Shown here piece by piece: positions 34,386 to 44,769 of a stretch of DNA of 64,000 nt; the first letter of the stretch is position 1; every line of letters starts with the position of its first letter. Under the pieces are notes generated by a model. The model saw only the letters and a list, made by a program, of their open reading frames with translations, was not told the DNA's origin and ran no database searches. Source of the stretch: Clitoria ternatea (Eukaryota > Streptophyta > Magnoliopsida > Fabales > Fabaceae). Location of the stretch: positions 90,652,001 through 90,716,000 of the forward strand of contig CM075676.1 of the NCBI GenBank assembly GCA_037962975.1, read 5' to 3'. The position numbers and the translations under genes were made by a program.

Positions 34386-35015
34386 ATGAAAAAAATCAAA
34401 TCCATTTGTGTGTTTGGTAGATCCAACAATGGTAATTGTAAGGAGTACCTAATAGCAGCTACTAAGTTGGGAAAACTATTGGCTGCGAAAGAAATAAAGG
34501 TCTTGTATAGAGGAGGAGTACAGGGTTTGAAAGGCTCCATGGCACTATCTGCACTAGTTGAAGGAAGCAACGTCTCTAGTATCATCCTACATCATGTTGG
34601 TATTACACCAGATATTGCTGTAGGAACTGAGGTAAAAGTTACAAGCCTCTATCAACGAATGACTCGTATGGTTATAGGTGCTGAAGCCTTTATCGCACTT
34701 CCTAGAGGTTTTGGTACTTTTGAGGAAATATTTTGCATTTTATCATGGTGTGGCATGAACTTTCATAAAAAGCCATTAGGATTATTAAATATTAATGGTT
34801 TTTATGACAGTTTGTTAATGTTTTTAGATAAAGCTGTGGAACGGGGCCTTATAACTCAAGATGATCGATCATTCATTCATGTTTCATCAGATGCAGATGA
34901 ATTGATTGATATTTTGCAGAGCTTTTTACCCCAACCTCAACCCCTCTTGAAGCAAGATAAGGATCACACACACAAGCGAAAGAATCCAGAACCAGACACC
35001 ACGCTTCGGTTATAA
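34386..35015 (+). CDS. LOG-like (lysine decarboxylase-fold) protein captured by the Athila element
   Basis: An intact 209-residue frame, MKKIKSICVF to TTLRL, full length for LONELY GUY cytokinin riboside 5'-monophosphate phosphoribohydrolases. Those cytosolic and nuclear enzymes release active cytokinin bases. Recognisable parts: SICVFGRSN at the N-terminal strand (family CVFCGSS), LYRGGVQGLKG (family VYGGGxxGLMG), the catalytic Arg region LYQRMTRM (about residue 91), and PRGFGTFEE at 106-114 (family PGGxGTxxE), then KPLGLLNINGFYDSLL. The catalytic Glu and probably the Arg are kept, but Gly is replaced by Arg in three conserved loops, so enzyme activity is doubtful. A basic tail (DKDHTHKRKNPEP) follows. 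Plant LOG genes have several introns; this copy has none, so capture through RNA is likely. It stands between pol and the 3' LTR in the element's sense direction. Confidence 0.85.
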   Translation: MKKIKSICVFGRSNNGNCKEYLIAATKLGKLLAAKEIKVLYRGGVQGLKGSMALSALVEGSNVSSIILHHVGITPDIAVGTEVKVTSLYQRMTRMVIGAEAFIALPRGFGTFEEIFCILSWCGMNFHKKPLGLLNINGFYDSLLMFLDKAVERGLITQDDRSFIHVSSDADELIDILQSFLPQPQPLLKQDKDHTHKRKNPEPDTTLRL

Positions 35016-35454
35016 CTTCTTTCTCACCTTTATCTATATTTAAAAAAAATATTAAAAAAAAATAGACTGTGAAAATCATATAAGACACTAAGGACAATGT
35101 CTTGAATAAGTGTTGGGGGGTCTGAGTTATATATATATATATATATTTTATTATTTTTTTGTGTGAGGGATAGACAGAGTAAAGATTAATTTGGGAAAGT
35201 TGTATCTAAAGTCATAAAGATGCATCTTTGAGAACCAAAGTCTTGAGACGTATCCTTCACTATATAGTGTCAGTATCACTTTTGTTTAATTTTTTTAAAT
35301 AAAAAAATAATTTATTTTTTTTCTTTTCTTTCATGAGTACTTTTGTTGGGATGGGCTGAGTAAAGAGTCCAAACTCTTGAGACGCATCCTCATAACAAAT
35401 TTCACTCGGATAACCACAATCGTTTCACCTTCCTTATTAAAACCATTTTTCAAA

Positions 35455-35491
<37 letters not shown>

Positions 35492-37250
35492 AACACACAC
35501 ACACACACACATAGCCACTATATTTACTTTAGTGCCGCGTTTTTGCCTTTACCTTCACCCGAATCATTTCTATTCGACATCAACCATTCTGCAACCATAA
35601 ACATCATCTTCATCATTCTTCAGCCGCCACACTTTGCCTTCATCCTTTTCTTTCAGATCAGAGCCACACCTCACCACTAGTCAATCATCAGGTTCTTTAT
35701 TTTCTCTTAATAGATGATATAGCAGAGTCTTTCTATAGGCATACAAATGAATTAAGATGTATGTTATTGCTCTTGATGCTACTCATGGTTGTGTTGATGA
35801 TATTTTTCTTATGGGTTCTAACACAAGGCCTATGAAACTGGGTTGTATGACACAATCAAATTGTTTAGTTATACTAATCATTTCACATGCAATTGAACTG
35901 ACCAATTTGTTGTAGGTATCTTCGTTACTAAGCGCCCTTAAAAAAAAGTACAGAGCAAGAAGCATAAGGAACCGGATCTTGACACCAATATTTGGTTATG
36001 ATTTTCTTTTCCTTTTTTGTTTCTTGTTCACAAAAAAAAATCATCATTTCCAGTTTTTTATTTTAAATTCTAGATGCTTTTCACTAAATTTGTTTTTTAA
36101 ATTTGTCTAAGTAATGAGTAATTGCATCACCCTTGTCCAATATTTCATGACATGTTGTGAATAATTTCCTTGCATATTAATTTAATAAGTTGTTTATGAA
36201 GATCAAATTGTATATGAATTGTGATAGATTGACCACCCTCGGTGAGATTTTGAGCTTAATTGGATGGATCATATTATGCCATCTTTCCTTTTTCTTGATT
36301 AACCCTTATTTATTAGTACTCTAGAACTTGACTTGTTTCTTTTTGACGTATTATGTTCCATGTGCATGCTTTGATATGATTAAGGCCATTTTTGTTTTAA
36401 CTAGCCACTAGCCATATGCCTTACCTTACATACTTTCCATTGTTACCCACGTTGAGCCTATATCCATTTCTTGATTCAGCCACATAATTTGCCAATAGCC
36501 CAAAAAAAAACATGATCACCTTTGCTTAGGAATTGATTAGGAGTTTTGGAATTACTATGAATAAAGATTCTTGATGATTGTGGAAATGTACCCAAGATAT
36601 ATATGTTGTTGTTTCATTGTTCAAAAAGAAAGTAAAAAAAATAATAAAGAAAAAGAGAAAAAGAAGAAAAAGAAGAAGTGGTGAATATATGTATGAAAAT
36701 AATCAAGAGGATTTATTCTCATGTTTTATCCTCTATCATGTTTCATTTTGCTAAGTATTGAGTTTCAAAATGTACTTCCACAATCACTGAATCACTTACT
36801 CCATTGCTCTTTTTCAACCCTAAGTTTAGCCATACTATTTCATTTTATCCACCCTATATCACCTTGGCCCCATTACAACCTTAATAAAGTCCTTTTGATC
36901 TCTGCATGCATATGTGTTCAAATATGAAAATTAGAAATTTGTCAAGCCTATGGTAGTGCTAATTTATTTGGGTGATTTCTGAGAGTATACACAAACCCAA
37001 ACAATTGAGATATAGAGAGCATAAAGAGAACATCTATCACATTTTTATCCACTCTTTGATTGATCACTCAATTTGTGAAACTAGTATATAATGCTTCTTA
37101 TTCAAACTTATCATGACCTCTTGATATAAGGGATGATGTGTATTACTTATTATTTTAGACTTCAAAAAAAATCAATTTGAAAAAAAAACCTTTTTCTGTT
37201 GTTTCTCATTTTAGTTTTTGGTTTGGTTTTGCCCTGGAGTGCAAAAGTTT
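35016..37250. other. Athila 3' non-coding region
   Basis: About 2.2 kb without a conserved protein. It holds a (TA)n run near 35131-35150, (CA)n at 35492-35511, degenerate copies of the accessory ORF segment around 35240 and 35350, G-rich tgttggggggtctgag near 35111, and an A/G-rich tract near 36627-36680. Confidence 0.5.
35492..35511. repeat. (CA)n microsatellite
   Basis: Ten CA units preceded by A-rich low-complexity DNA in the Athila 3' non-coding region. Confidence 0.9.
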
Positions 37251-37265
37251 AAGTGTGAGGGAATT
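37249..37265 (+). promoter_or_regulatory. Polypurine tract of the Athila element
   Basis: Purine-rich aagtgtgagggaatt directly precedes the 3' LTR start tgataaatc. Confidence 0.6.
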
Positions 37266-38871
37266 TGATAAATCAATTTTAATACACTTCTTATAGTTTT
37301 ACACTTGGGGTTTATTATATAATTACTATGTTTAATAATAGTATTTTAATTAAGTTTTATGTTGTTTAGTTAAATTGAAGTATTATGTATATATGTTTCA
37401 ATTTTCATTTTTTTGTATGTATCTTGAGTATCTTGCCTTATTTTGGCCATAACTTGGGCTTTTGTGATCCAAATGGGCTAATCTTGGAGCCCATGGAAAG
37501 CTAAGACAGAGGGCTACATCATGATGATCAGATTTGGTTATTTTGCATCTGCAAAAAATAAAGAAATGGAGCTTGAATCAATCATCCCTCATGTGTCCCA
37601 CCAGCATTGACATAGTTCACCAAAATACACATATCTGGAGCTCTAGGTGTCCAAATGACCTCATTCTTGCGCCAAATTCTCAATAAGACAGAGATATACA
37701 ACTTTCATGTTGAAGGTTTTTCAAACTTCGGCCATCTAGAAGGTCATATGGGACTCGCAAGGTGGAGAAGATAAAGAGGAGAATGCATTTCAACACCTAC
37801 CATTATCTTCTTTTGAATTATTGTAATTTCAAGCCCACCAATGTTGAAAAAATGCATTAATAATCAGAAAATGAATGTATAGTATCATCACATCTTGCCT
37901 ATAAATAGATGCCTGAAGTTGTAAGGTAGATACACAAGAAATACATAAGAAATACATGCTTTAGTTTTCATTACAATTCTATATCTTTGCTTTAGCTTCT
38001 TAAGTTTTAGTTCTTTCTCTTGCTTTATCTCCTTGTTCTATATTTCATCCTTCAAGTTATGGTTTTCATTTCCCTTCCTCAATACCAAGTAAGTTAATTT
38101 TATTATTTGTTATTTACTTTTATAATCAAAGTTTTAGTAAATTTAATATTAGCTTTCATTGTTAAAAATTATCATGGAAGCTTAATCTTTTAAAATCAAC
38201 TCAAGGAATTTAATTTTTATTTATGTTAACTTTGAGTTCTTGCTCTTAATATTTTGATTGAAGATAATTACTTTTTTTTGTTTCTCAAGCACTTATGATG
38301 GTAGATTATTTAAGTGTATAACCGATTGATATATAATTAAACAATCTATAATCTAAACTGATGTTGGTTGGTTAATCAATAATCAATTTGAGAACAAAGA
38401 TTAAGTTACTAAATAAGAGATTTCTATTTAGTTTCTTAACTCAATCAAATTATGGTTTTAAATTTATTTTAGTAATTAATAAGAATATATCGATTGGTTA
38501 TTCTTATTAGTTCATTAATTCAATTCTAGGAGATTTTCTAGAATATAATCATTTAGGGATTCCAAATGATTCAAGATTGAGAAAATTAATTATATTTAAT
38601 CATATTTATGATCAATGATTAGTTAACTAAAGATTTATTAATTCCTTGGGTTGGTTGTTTCTAAATTTGATTATTCTTACTCATAAATTTACTTTTTACA
38701 CTATCATATAATCACTTAATTTTCCTTTCAAGCTCAACACAAACCCCCCCTTTATTATAACTAAATTGAGTGTAACTAATTGAACTAAGTTTCTCGAGAG
38801 ATGACTAAGGTTGTTCACCTTATACTATATTAATTTAACTTTTTATTTGACCTGACAACAACAGCGTGTCA
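37266..38871 (+). repeat. Athila 3' LTR
   Basis: 1,606 bp, starting tgataaatc and ending gcgtgtca. Its last 1,131 bp match the truncated 5' LTR with about 20 differences. Confidence 0.85.
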
Positions 38872-41637
38872 AGGTTCTGCCAAAATCATAAGGTAAAAAT
38901 AACTCTCTTTTATATTTTTTAGGTTTATTTTTATATCGTTTTAGATATCTATTATTATACTAGATATAATATTATTTTAAGTTACTATTCTAAATAGTAA
39001 ATTACTATGTCAATATTAAATCACTATTACGAATAGTAAATTACTATTCAAATAGTATATCACTATTTACTGTTACTATTTACCTTTACTATTCACGTTT
39101 TACTATTTATTGTTACTATTTATATTTATTATTCTTACTATTCACGATTTACTATTTACATTTACTATTCATGTTTTTACTATTTACTATCACTATTCAC
39201 GTTTTGCTATTCATTATTCACTATTTAAAATTTACCATTTCTGTTTTACGCAGTAACCTTTATTTTTATCTTGTGCCTATACTGAGATAAGTTGTTATTA
39301 ATATTTCTAGAACTCGGAGGTGCAAAGCGAACTCACTTTTGATAGCAATTCAAGGTAAAGGGAAGTGAGATAAGAATATAATATGAAAAGACATAAGAAT
39401 AATATGAGGAGTCCCCTACTCTTTTTAAATTTAATAATAATAATAATAATTTAAAATAATAATTATTTAACTTAAAATTTATATAAAGTTTAAATTGTGT
39501 ATCTTGTGTAACTTGATCTGAAATACCTATGCAAAGACGTGGATAACCTATGCGAACTGGACTAAACCTATGCAAGGACTTGGACTATTATGATCTGTAT
39601 GGACTGAACTATACCTATACAAAGACTGTATTATATATATGGACTTATATAGACCAGTGCGAGGAATGAACTATAAGGACTCAAAATCAACTCTACTAAT
39701 TTAAATAACCATTAAAATTTAAATTATATTTATGAGTGATATTTAGTTGATTTGATTTGATTATAATTAACTATATTTGATTTTGATTAATGATATTATG
39801 ATTTATAATATTAGACTGTGATTGATGATATGTAATTATGATTGATAATATTTGTGATTAATGATATTTAATTGTGATTGATGATATTACAATAATTGGT
39901 TGTGGTTAATGAATGATTGATGACCTTGTGATATGAAGTTTGAGCATATAGTAAGCATGACAGAAAGTTAAAACTCAGTAAGAATTTTCGTATCTTAATC
40001 ATTAAATTTTTATTCTAAGAGAAAGTATTTTATAATTATTTTAGTCTTTTATTTTTTCTTAGAAATAATTTTCACTAACTTTATTTTTAATCTCTAGAAT
40101 AAAATCTAGTATTAGAAAGAAGCTATCTTATGAAAATCAAATGTTGAGATAATTAATTCTTGAATTAAAGAAAATTTTTATAGTTTTAAGTATTCTTAGT
40201 TAATGGTTTTAAAAATTATTTTCTTCTGGTAATCAGAAGTTTAAAGTAAATTATTTTAGTTTTCCTTAATGAAATAACTAAAGGATATTTTGTTATAGTT
40301 GAGATCTCTAAACTCAATCTAGTTAAGATTCAAATTGAGAAAGATTATGTAAATATGTGAAGTTTTTTAAAAGAAAGTTTTGAAATATTTAAGGCTTGGA
40401 AACTTAATTTTAGTGAGATCTGAATTCAGAGACTGTACTAAATTTATTTATGTATAACAGAAGTTCAAAGAAGAACTTATGGGAATGTACAGTTTATTGA
40501 GATGATTTTGAGAACCTTTATGGTATTTAATAATTAAGTTTCTAAAAGTCTTAACCAGCTAAATATGTGAGTAGTTCATGCATCATGAATCATTAAAGAG
40601 AAATGAGACGTGATATTGCCTGGGGATGGATTATAGAAACAGAGAATACATTAGAGGAGGCTTAATTGCGAGTCTTGGGATGATAGGGTGTGAAATGGTG
40701 CTTCAGGTGACCTAGGGTTGCTCCCTAGTGTCGGGTACTTTCACAATAAAAACTTTCTCAGTCTGACTAGTCTCTAAGTGTTTCCACGCCGGTTGAGCTA
40801 TTCATATGCCATGAAGACATTTATGTTATTATTATCTGGAATTATGGAACAGTGTAAACTCCTGGTTGGCCCAGTGCAAACTAAAACTTTAAGGGCCCAC
40901 ATGCATAGAATAAATGAGATAGTAGTATTAAAAACATTGCATGACATTCATGTGATTGTGACATTCTATGTGGGTTGTTGTGAATAAAAGTATAATTGTT
41001 ATGTTATGAAAACTCTACATTCATAATTGATTATGTATATGATTATGATTGAAATTATTATATTAAATTGTGAAAACCCTTATGCTTATGTCTTGTCTAT
41101 AAAGTATTATATTCTGTTTCTCACTCCTTTCTGTTTGAATTTGTGTCCAAAATATATGTTATATGATATATAGCTAGCAGTTCAAGATGAAATGATGAAA
41201 TTACAAGAGGGTAAATTGGTCTCATCCTCAATCGGATAGGAGAAGAGGTGTGACAAGAGTAGGATTTAAAATCACATGGTTTGAAGATAAAGAAATGATT
41301 GGTTACAGTCGAAGTAGAGGTATTAAATCTTTAGTTTTAGTTTACCTTAATACAATATTAAGTTGGATGATTGTAATTCAAGGTAAAGGTTAAACTTCAA
41401 TAAACCTTACTCTTTGGATATGATACTGTAATTTTTGATCACTTATGATTTTTTGAAAGTTCATTTTATCATTCTGAATAATTTAAAACTTTTTTACTTT
41501 CAAAATTCAAAGAAAATCATATGTATATACATCCTTGTATATGCGAGATAGAAAGTGATAAATATGTATATCTTTCTAAATATTTTAAAAGCAAGAAGAA
41601 TAGATATATATCTTGTGTATATAAAGAGGTGTTACAC
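38872..41637. repeat. Degraded LTR-like region
   Basis: A low-complexity segment built from TACTATTTAC-type words fills about 38980-39240. Further right are short repeats of cctatgcaaggac (39520-39620), TGATTGATGATATT words (39780-39900) and a final gaggtgttaca at 41627-41637. On the minus strand this reads TGTAACACCTC, a common start of plant gypsy LTRs, so a minus-strand solo or partial LTR is likely. Its other end was not found; the Athila insertion may have removed it. No conserved protein. Confidence 0.4.
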
Positions 41638-43149
41638 AGACCAAAGTATTATTTCACGAGCCACTCCTGGCTCAAACCCCGAGTATTCTTTCAAAAGCCT
41701 CTCCAGGCTAGGGTGTTTCTTGACAGGTCTACTAGACCTGTATTTACAAAGAATTGAAAGAATTAAAGCAAATAAAATAAGCCTTCTAACTTAACAGAGC
41801 TAAGTGTTAACCTGATAAATAGGTTTGTAAAGAAAGAGAGGGTCTTATTTTGGAATGAGGCTTAGTACGTGTATAAGATAAAAGGTATAACCTATATGTA
41901 CTAAGCCTGGAAGCTTGATCATAAATAATATGCCCTTTGAAGGTGCTGAGATGTGAAAAGCATATTTCTGATTTAAGTTGCTAGTGCTTTTGGAATGATA
42001 AAGGATTGCACATAGCGAGCTTTCTTTTTCTTCATGGCAATATTCCTTGGTCTTGAGTCTTCTGCTTGAGCTGATTGTCATTTCTTCTTTTTCTTGGGCT
42101 CTTGTATGCAAAAGTCTAAGACTTGTTTGCATTTCTCTCTATCTTGATCCTACTATTGTTTGTGTGATTTACCCATATCTATTTTTTTCTCTTTCATAAG
42201 CTCTCTCTTTTTCTTTTTAGCTCATCTTTTGAGTATATCTTGCTCTCCCATTTTTTCTTCTTTTCTACATTTTTCTTGTCTCTCATATTTTGAATGGAGG
42301 GGATGATTCAATTTATAAGACTTCCTATTGAACCTAGAGAGAGACGATAGTTTGAGTGAGCGTTGAAAGAGAATACAACTGTTAAGAGGGTTGTTTACAC
42401 ATAGGACAAAAACACTTCTTTTTGTTAGAGAGAGATATTCTGAACAAGTAATATAAGATAAGGTGCTTTGAGACTTATGAAACCATATGCAAAGTAGGAG
42501 TAGTAGAAGCTTCCATGTAAAAGGAAGGTTTTTGTACAAAGGTCCTTCGAATACATGATGCTCAAATGAAAATTTAATGTTTTTAGAATGAGGTGAGATC
42601 TACCTTGCTTGCTCAGTCTTTTAAGATCTTCTTTATAACTTGATCAATAAAGCTCTTTACACCAGATTCGTATGAGGACGTTTCTTGGAAAAGGTTAAGG
42701 TCTGGTGTTCCATAAAGTATTGATGATAAGACTCATAAGGAGCAACCGAATTCTTGTTGGAGAGTTCCTGAAGCAGCTACTTTCTTTTCAGAGCACGAGG
42801 ATAGAGTTTAGTTAGAGGAGGTTATCTTGAGCAAGGATTCTTCCAATGTTTTTGATGCTTGCAGTGTGGCTTGATAAGTCTGGGTCTGGTATGAGTCCAA
42901 GCAGACTTTTATGTTGAGGATTATTCTCCTGATCTTTACATCATCTTTACAGACCTGTGTTGTGTAGGAAGCTCCCCCTTTGTTTTATAGCAAATGCTTC
43001 TCATTCTGAAACACTTAGATAAGCTATTAAATAATAATGAATCATGACTTAGATTAAATTTGAATACTTAATGTTGGTTATCAACAAATTTATGATTTCA
43101 GGAATTTTCTTGGTTCCAACAGAATATAACATCAATTATATACATTATT
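41638..43149. other. Repeat-derived region with an inverted copy of the 43250 repeat
   Basis: The stretch 41645-41760 (ccactcctggctcaaacccc and tattctttcaaaagcct) is an inverted copy of 43250-43340 and 50220-50300. The rest to 43149 shows only short minus-strand frames (41845-42132, 42222-42539) without recognisable domains. Confidence 0.45.
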
Positions 43150-43682
43150 TGTAAAAACCGCTTCTTGAAGCTACATCCTCTGTTTTTCAAGCACGATCTT
43201 TGTTGTACCACTTTCTCTAAATTCTTTATTCTTGTTTAGATCTGGTATGTTAACCAAACTTAGTTTCTTGGGGAAACACTTTTGGCCTGAAGAGCTTTTG
43301 AAAGAATATTTGAGTTTTGAGCCAGAAATGGCTTGTTGAAAAAGTACTGGGGAATTAAGTCAAAAGTGGTCAGAGTCAAAAAATACTTGAGGTATAACAG
43401 GTATTGTTTATGTAAAAGGATTTTCACATAGTGAAACAACCTTTAAATTGAAGGAACAAGATGTAGCTTCAACATTTGGAAGTGAACCAGTATAAATCCG
43501 CTATGCAAATCTCTTTATCCCTTTCCCCTTTTTTAAGTCTGAGTTTGTATCTTAAGTCCGCTACCATCTCGTGTTTAATAAGGTTTCAATTCGCAAAAAG
43601 AGTCACAGACTTATCCAATCACTCTTCTAAGTCTATTTATGAACCTTCATATATTTTAAAAACAAAAAATATTTTTATTTAA
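43150..43682 (+). repeat. Dispersed repeat, segment Y-Z
   Basis: Segment Y (43150-43470) matches 50130-50430: gaaacacttttggcctgaag, cttttgaaagaat, aaatacttgaggtataacag. Segment Z (43470-43680, gaaccagtataaatccgc, tttaataaggttt) matches 61373-61540. Here Y and Z are contiguous; near 50441 they are separated by the Athila-like element, so this is the empty-site partner of that insertion. Confidence 0.65.
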
Positions 43683-44162
43683 TTTTCATTTAATAAACAA
43701 TGCAATAATTTTATAACGGTGTCGTATGATGAAATTCATCTATACCAATGCTAGAAAATTATGAAGGAAAGTAAACTTATAAATTACTCTATCTCGTACT
43801 TTTCTTCGGCATTGAATTTTTTAAAATATAGTTCAAAAACAAAAAATATTTTCATTTAACAAAAAATGCAATAATTTTATAGTGGTATGGTATGATGAAC
43901 TTTATATGCACCAATGCTATAAAATTATGAAAGAAAGTAAGCTTATAAATTACTTATCTCGTACTTTTCTTTGGCATTGAATTTTTTAAAATATATTTTC
44001 AAAATAAAAAATATTTTCATTTAATAAATATTCAATAATTTTATAGCGGTGTTGAATGGTGAACTTCATATATGCCAATGCTATAAAATTATGAAGGAAG
44101 GTAAAAGTATAGATTACGTTATCTCATACTTTTATTCGGTACTGAAATTTTTAAATATATAT
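43683..44162. repeat. Tandem repeat of about 165 bp, three units
   Basis: Units begin with ttttcatttaa at 43683, 43849 and 44014. Each contains caataattttata, gatgaa.ttcat, ccaatgct, aaaattatgaa and a ctcgtacttttcttcggcatt-like end. Single or partial units lie at 8355-8574 and 61610-61735. Confidence 0.75.
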
Positions 44163-44769
44163 TGTTAGAACCAAGTCTGTTTTATAAAAGACTTTGGGGA
44201 ATTTAATTATTATTTTAACACCTCAAGATTTGTTAATAACACACATCAAGATCTTTAATTAAATAAATTTTGTTTATATGTTATTTAACCATTTTACTTA
44301 AGTGCTTCAGAATGCTAAGTCTGTGATGCATAAGCTATAACTCAAAGGGGAGTCCATCATTCAAAGTCTACATGGAAGTACTTCAAAATATTTTAAGTCT
44401 GTTCAGCCTAAGTCTGCGTAGGACCAATTCAAAATATTATAAGTCTGTCCTTGTCCTAAGTCTTAGTTGAAGTCAATGGTCAAAAGAAATTTCTCTAAGT
44501 TGTCTATCCCAGACTTGAGTCTGTCGAGTCATATTCTTCCAACACATCATCATCCCTCCAAACTCAACATCCTTCTCTCTGTTACAATCTTCCTTTTAAA
44601 TATAACTCAGTGTGTCTTTCTGCCTTCTCTATAACTTTTCACCTTTCATGTCTTCTCTCTTTCTTTCTTTGATCTTTGCTCTCAAAAACCTTACCAAAAC
44701 CCTAAGTTTCTTTCCCTTCACTAGATCTCAACCTTAACAATAGCCATCAATTACTCCATTAAAGACATC

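Larger units (their letters stand above)
10241..38871 (+). mobile_element. Athila-type Ty3/gypsy LTR retrotransposon carrying a LOG-like ORF; contains a nested Tat element
   Basis: The order is 5' LTR (truncated, 10241-11371), tRNA-Asp primer site (11376-11393), leader, nested Tat element (11542-27727), gag-pol (27886-33225), a cysteine-motif ORF (33545-34075), a LOG-like ORF (34386-35015), 2.2 kb of non-coding DNA, polypurine tract, and a 1,606-bp 3' LTR (37266-38871). Without the insert the element is about 12.4 kb. The LTRs differ at about 20 of 1,131 comparable positions by hand count (about 98% alike), so it is fairly young. The first 475 bp of the 5' LTR are absent, so no target duplication can be checked. 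The gag, RT and integrase motifs and the primer site fit the Athila lineage. The usual downstream env-like position is occupied by the two extra ORFs. Confidence 0.88.

Noticed and set aside
33226..35015. An env-like gene behind Athila pol
   Set aside because: The ORFs there lack signal peptide and membrane segments; one is LOG-like and the other has a cysteine motif.
41845..42539. Two minus-strand frames of about 100 codons
   Set aside because: No recognisable domain, in repeat-derived AT-rich DNA; not enough to call genes.
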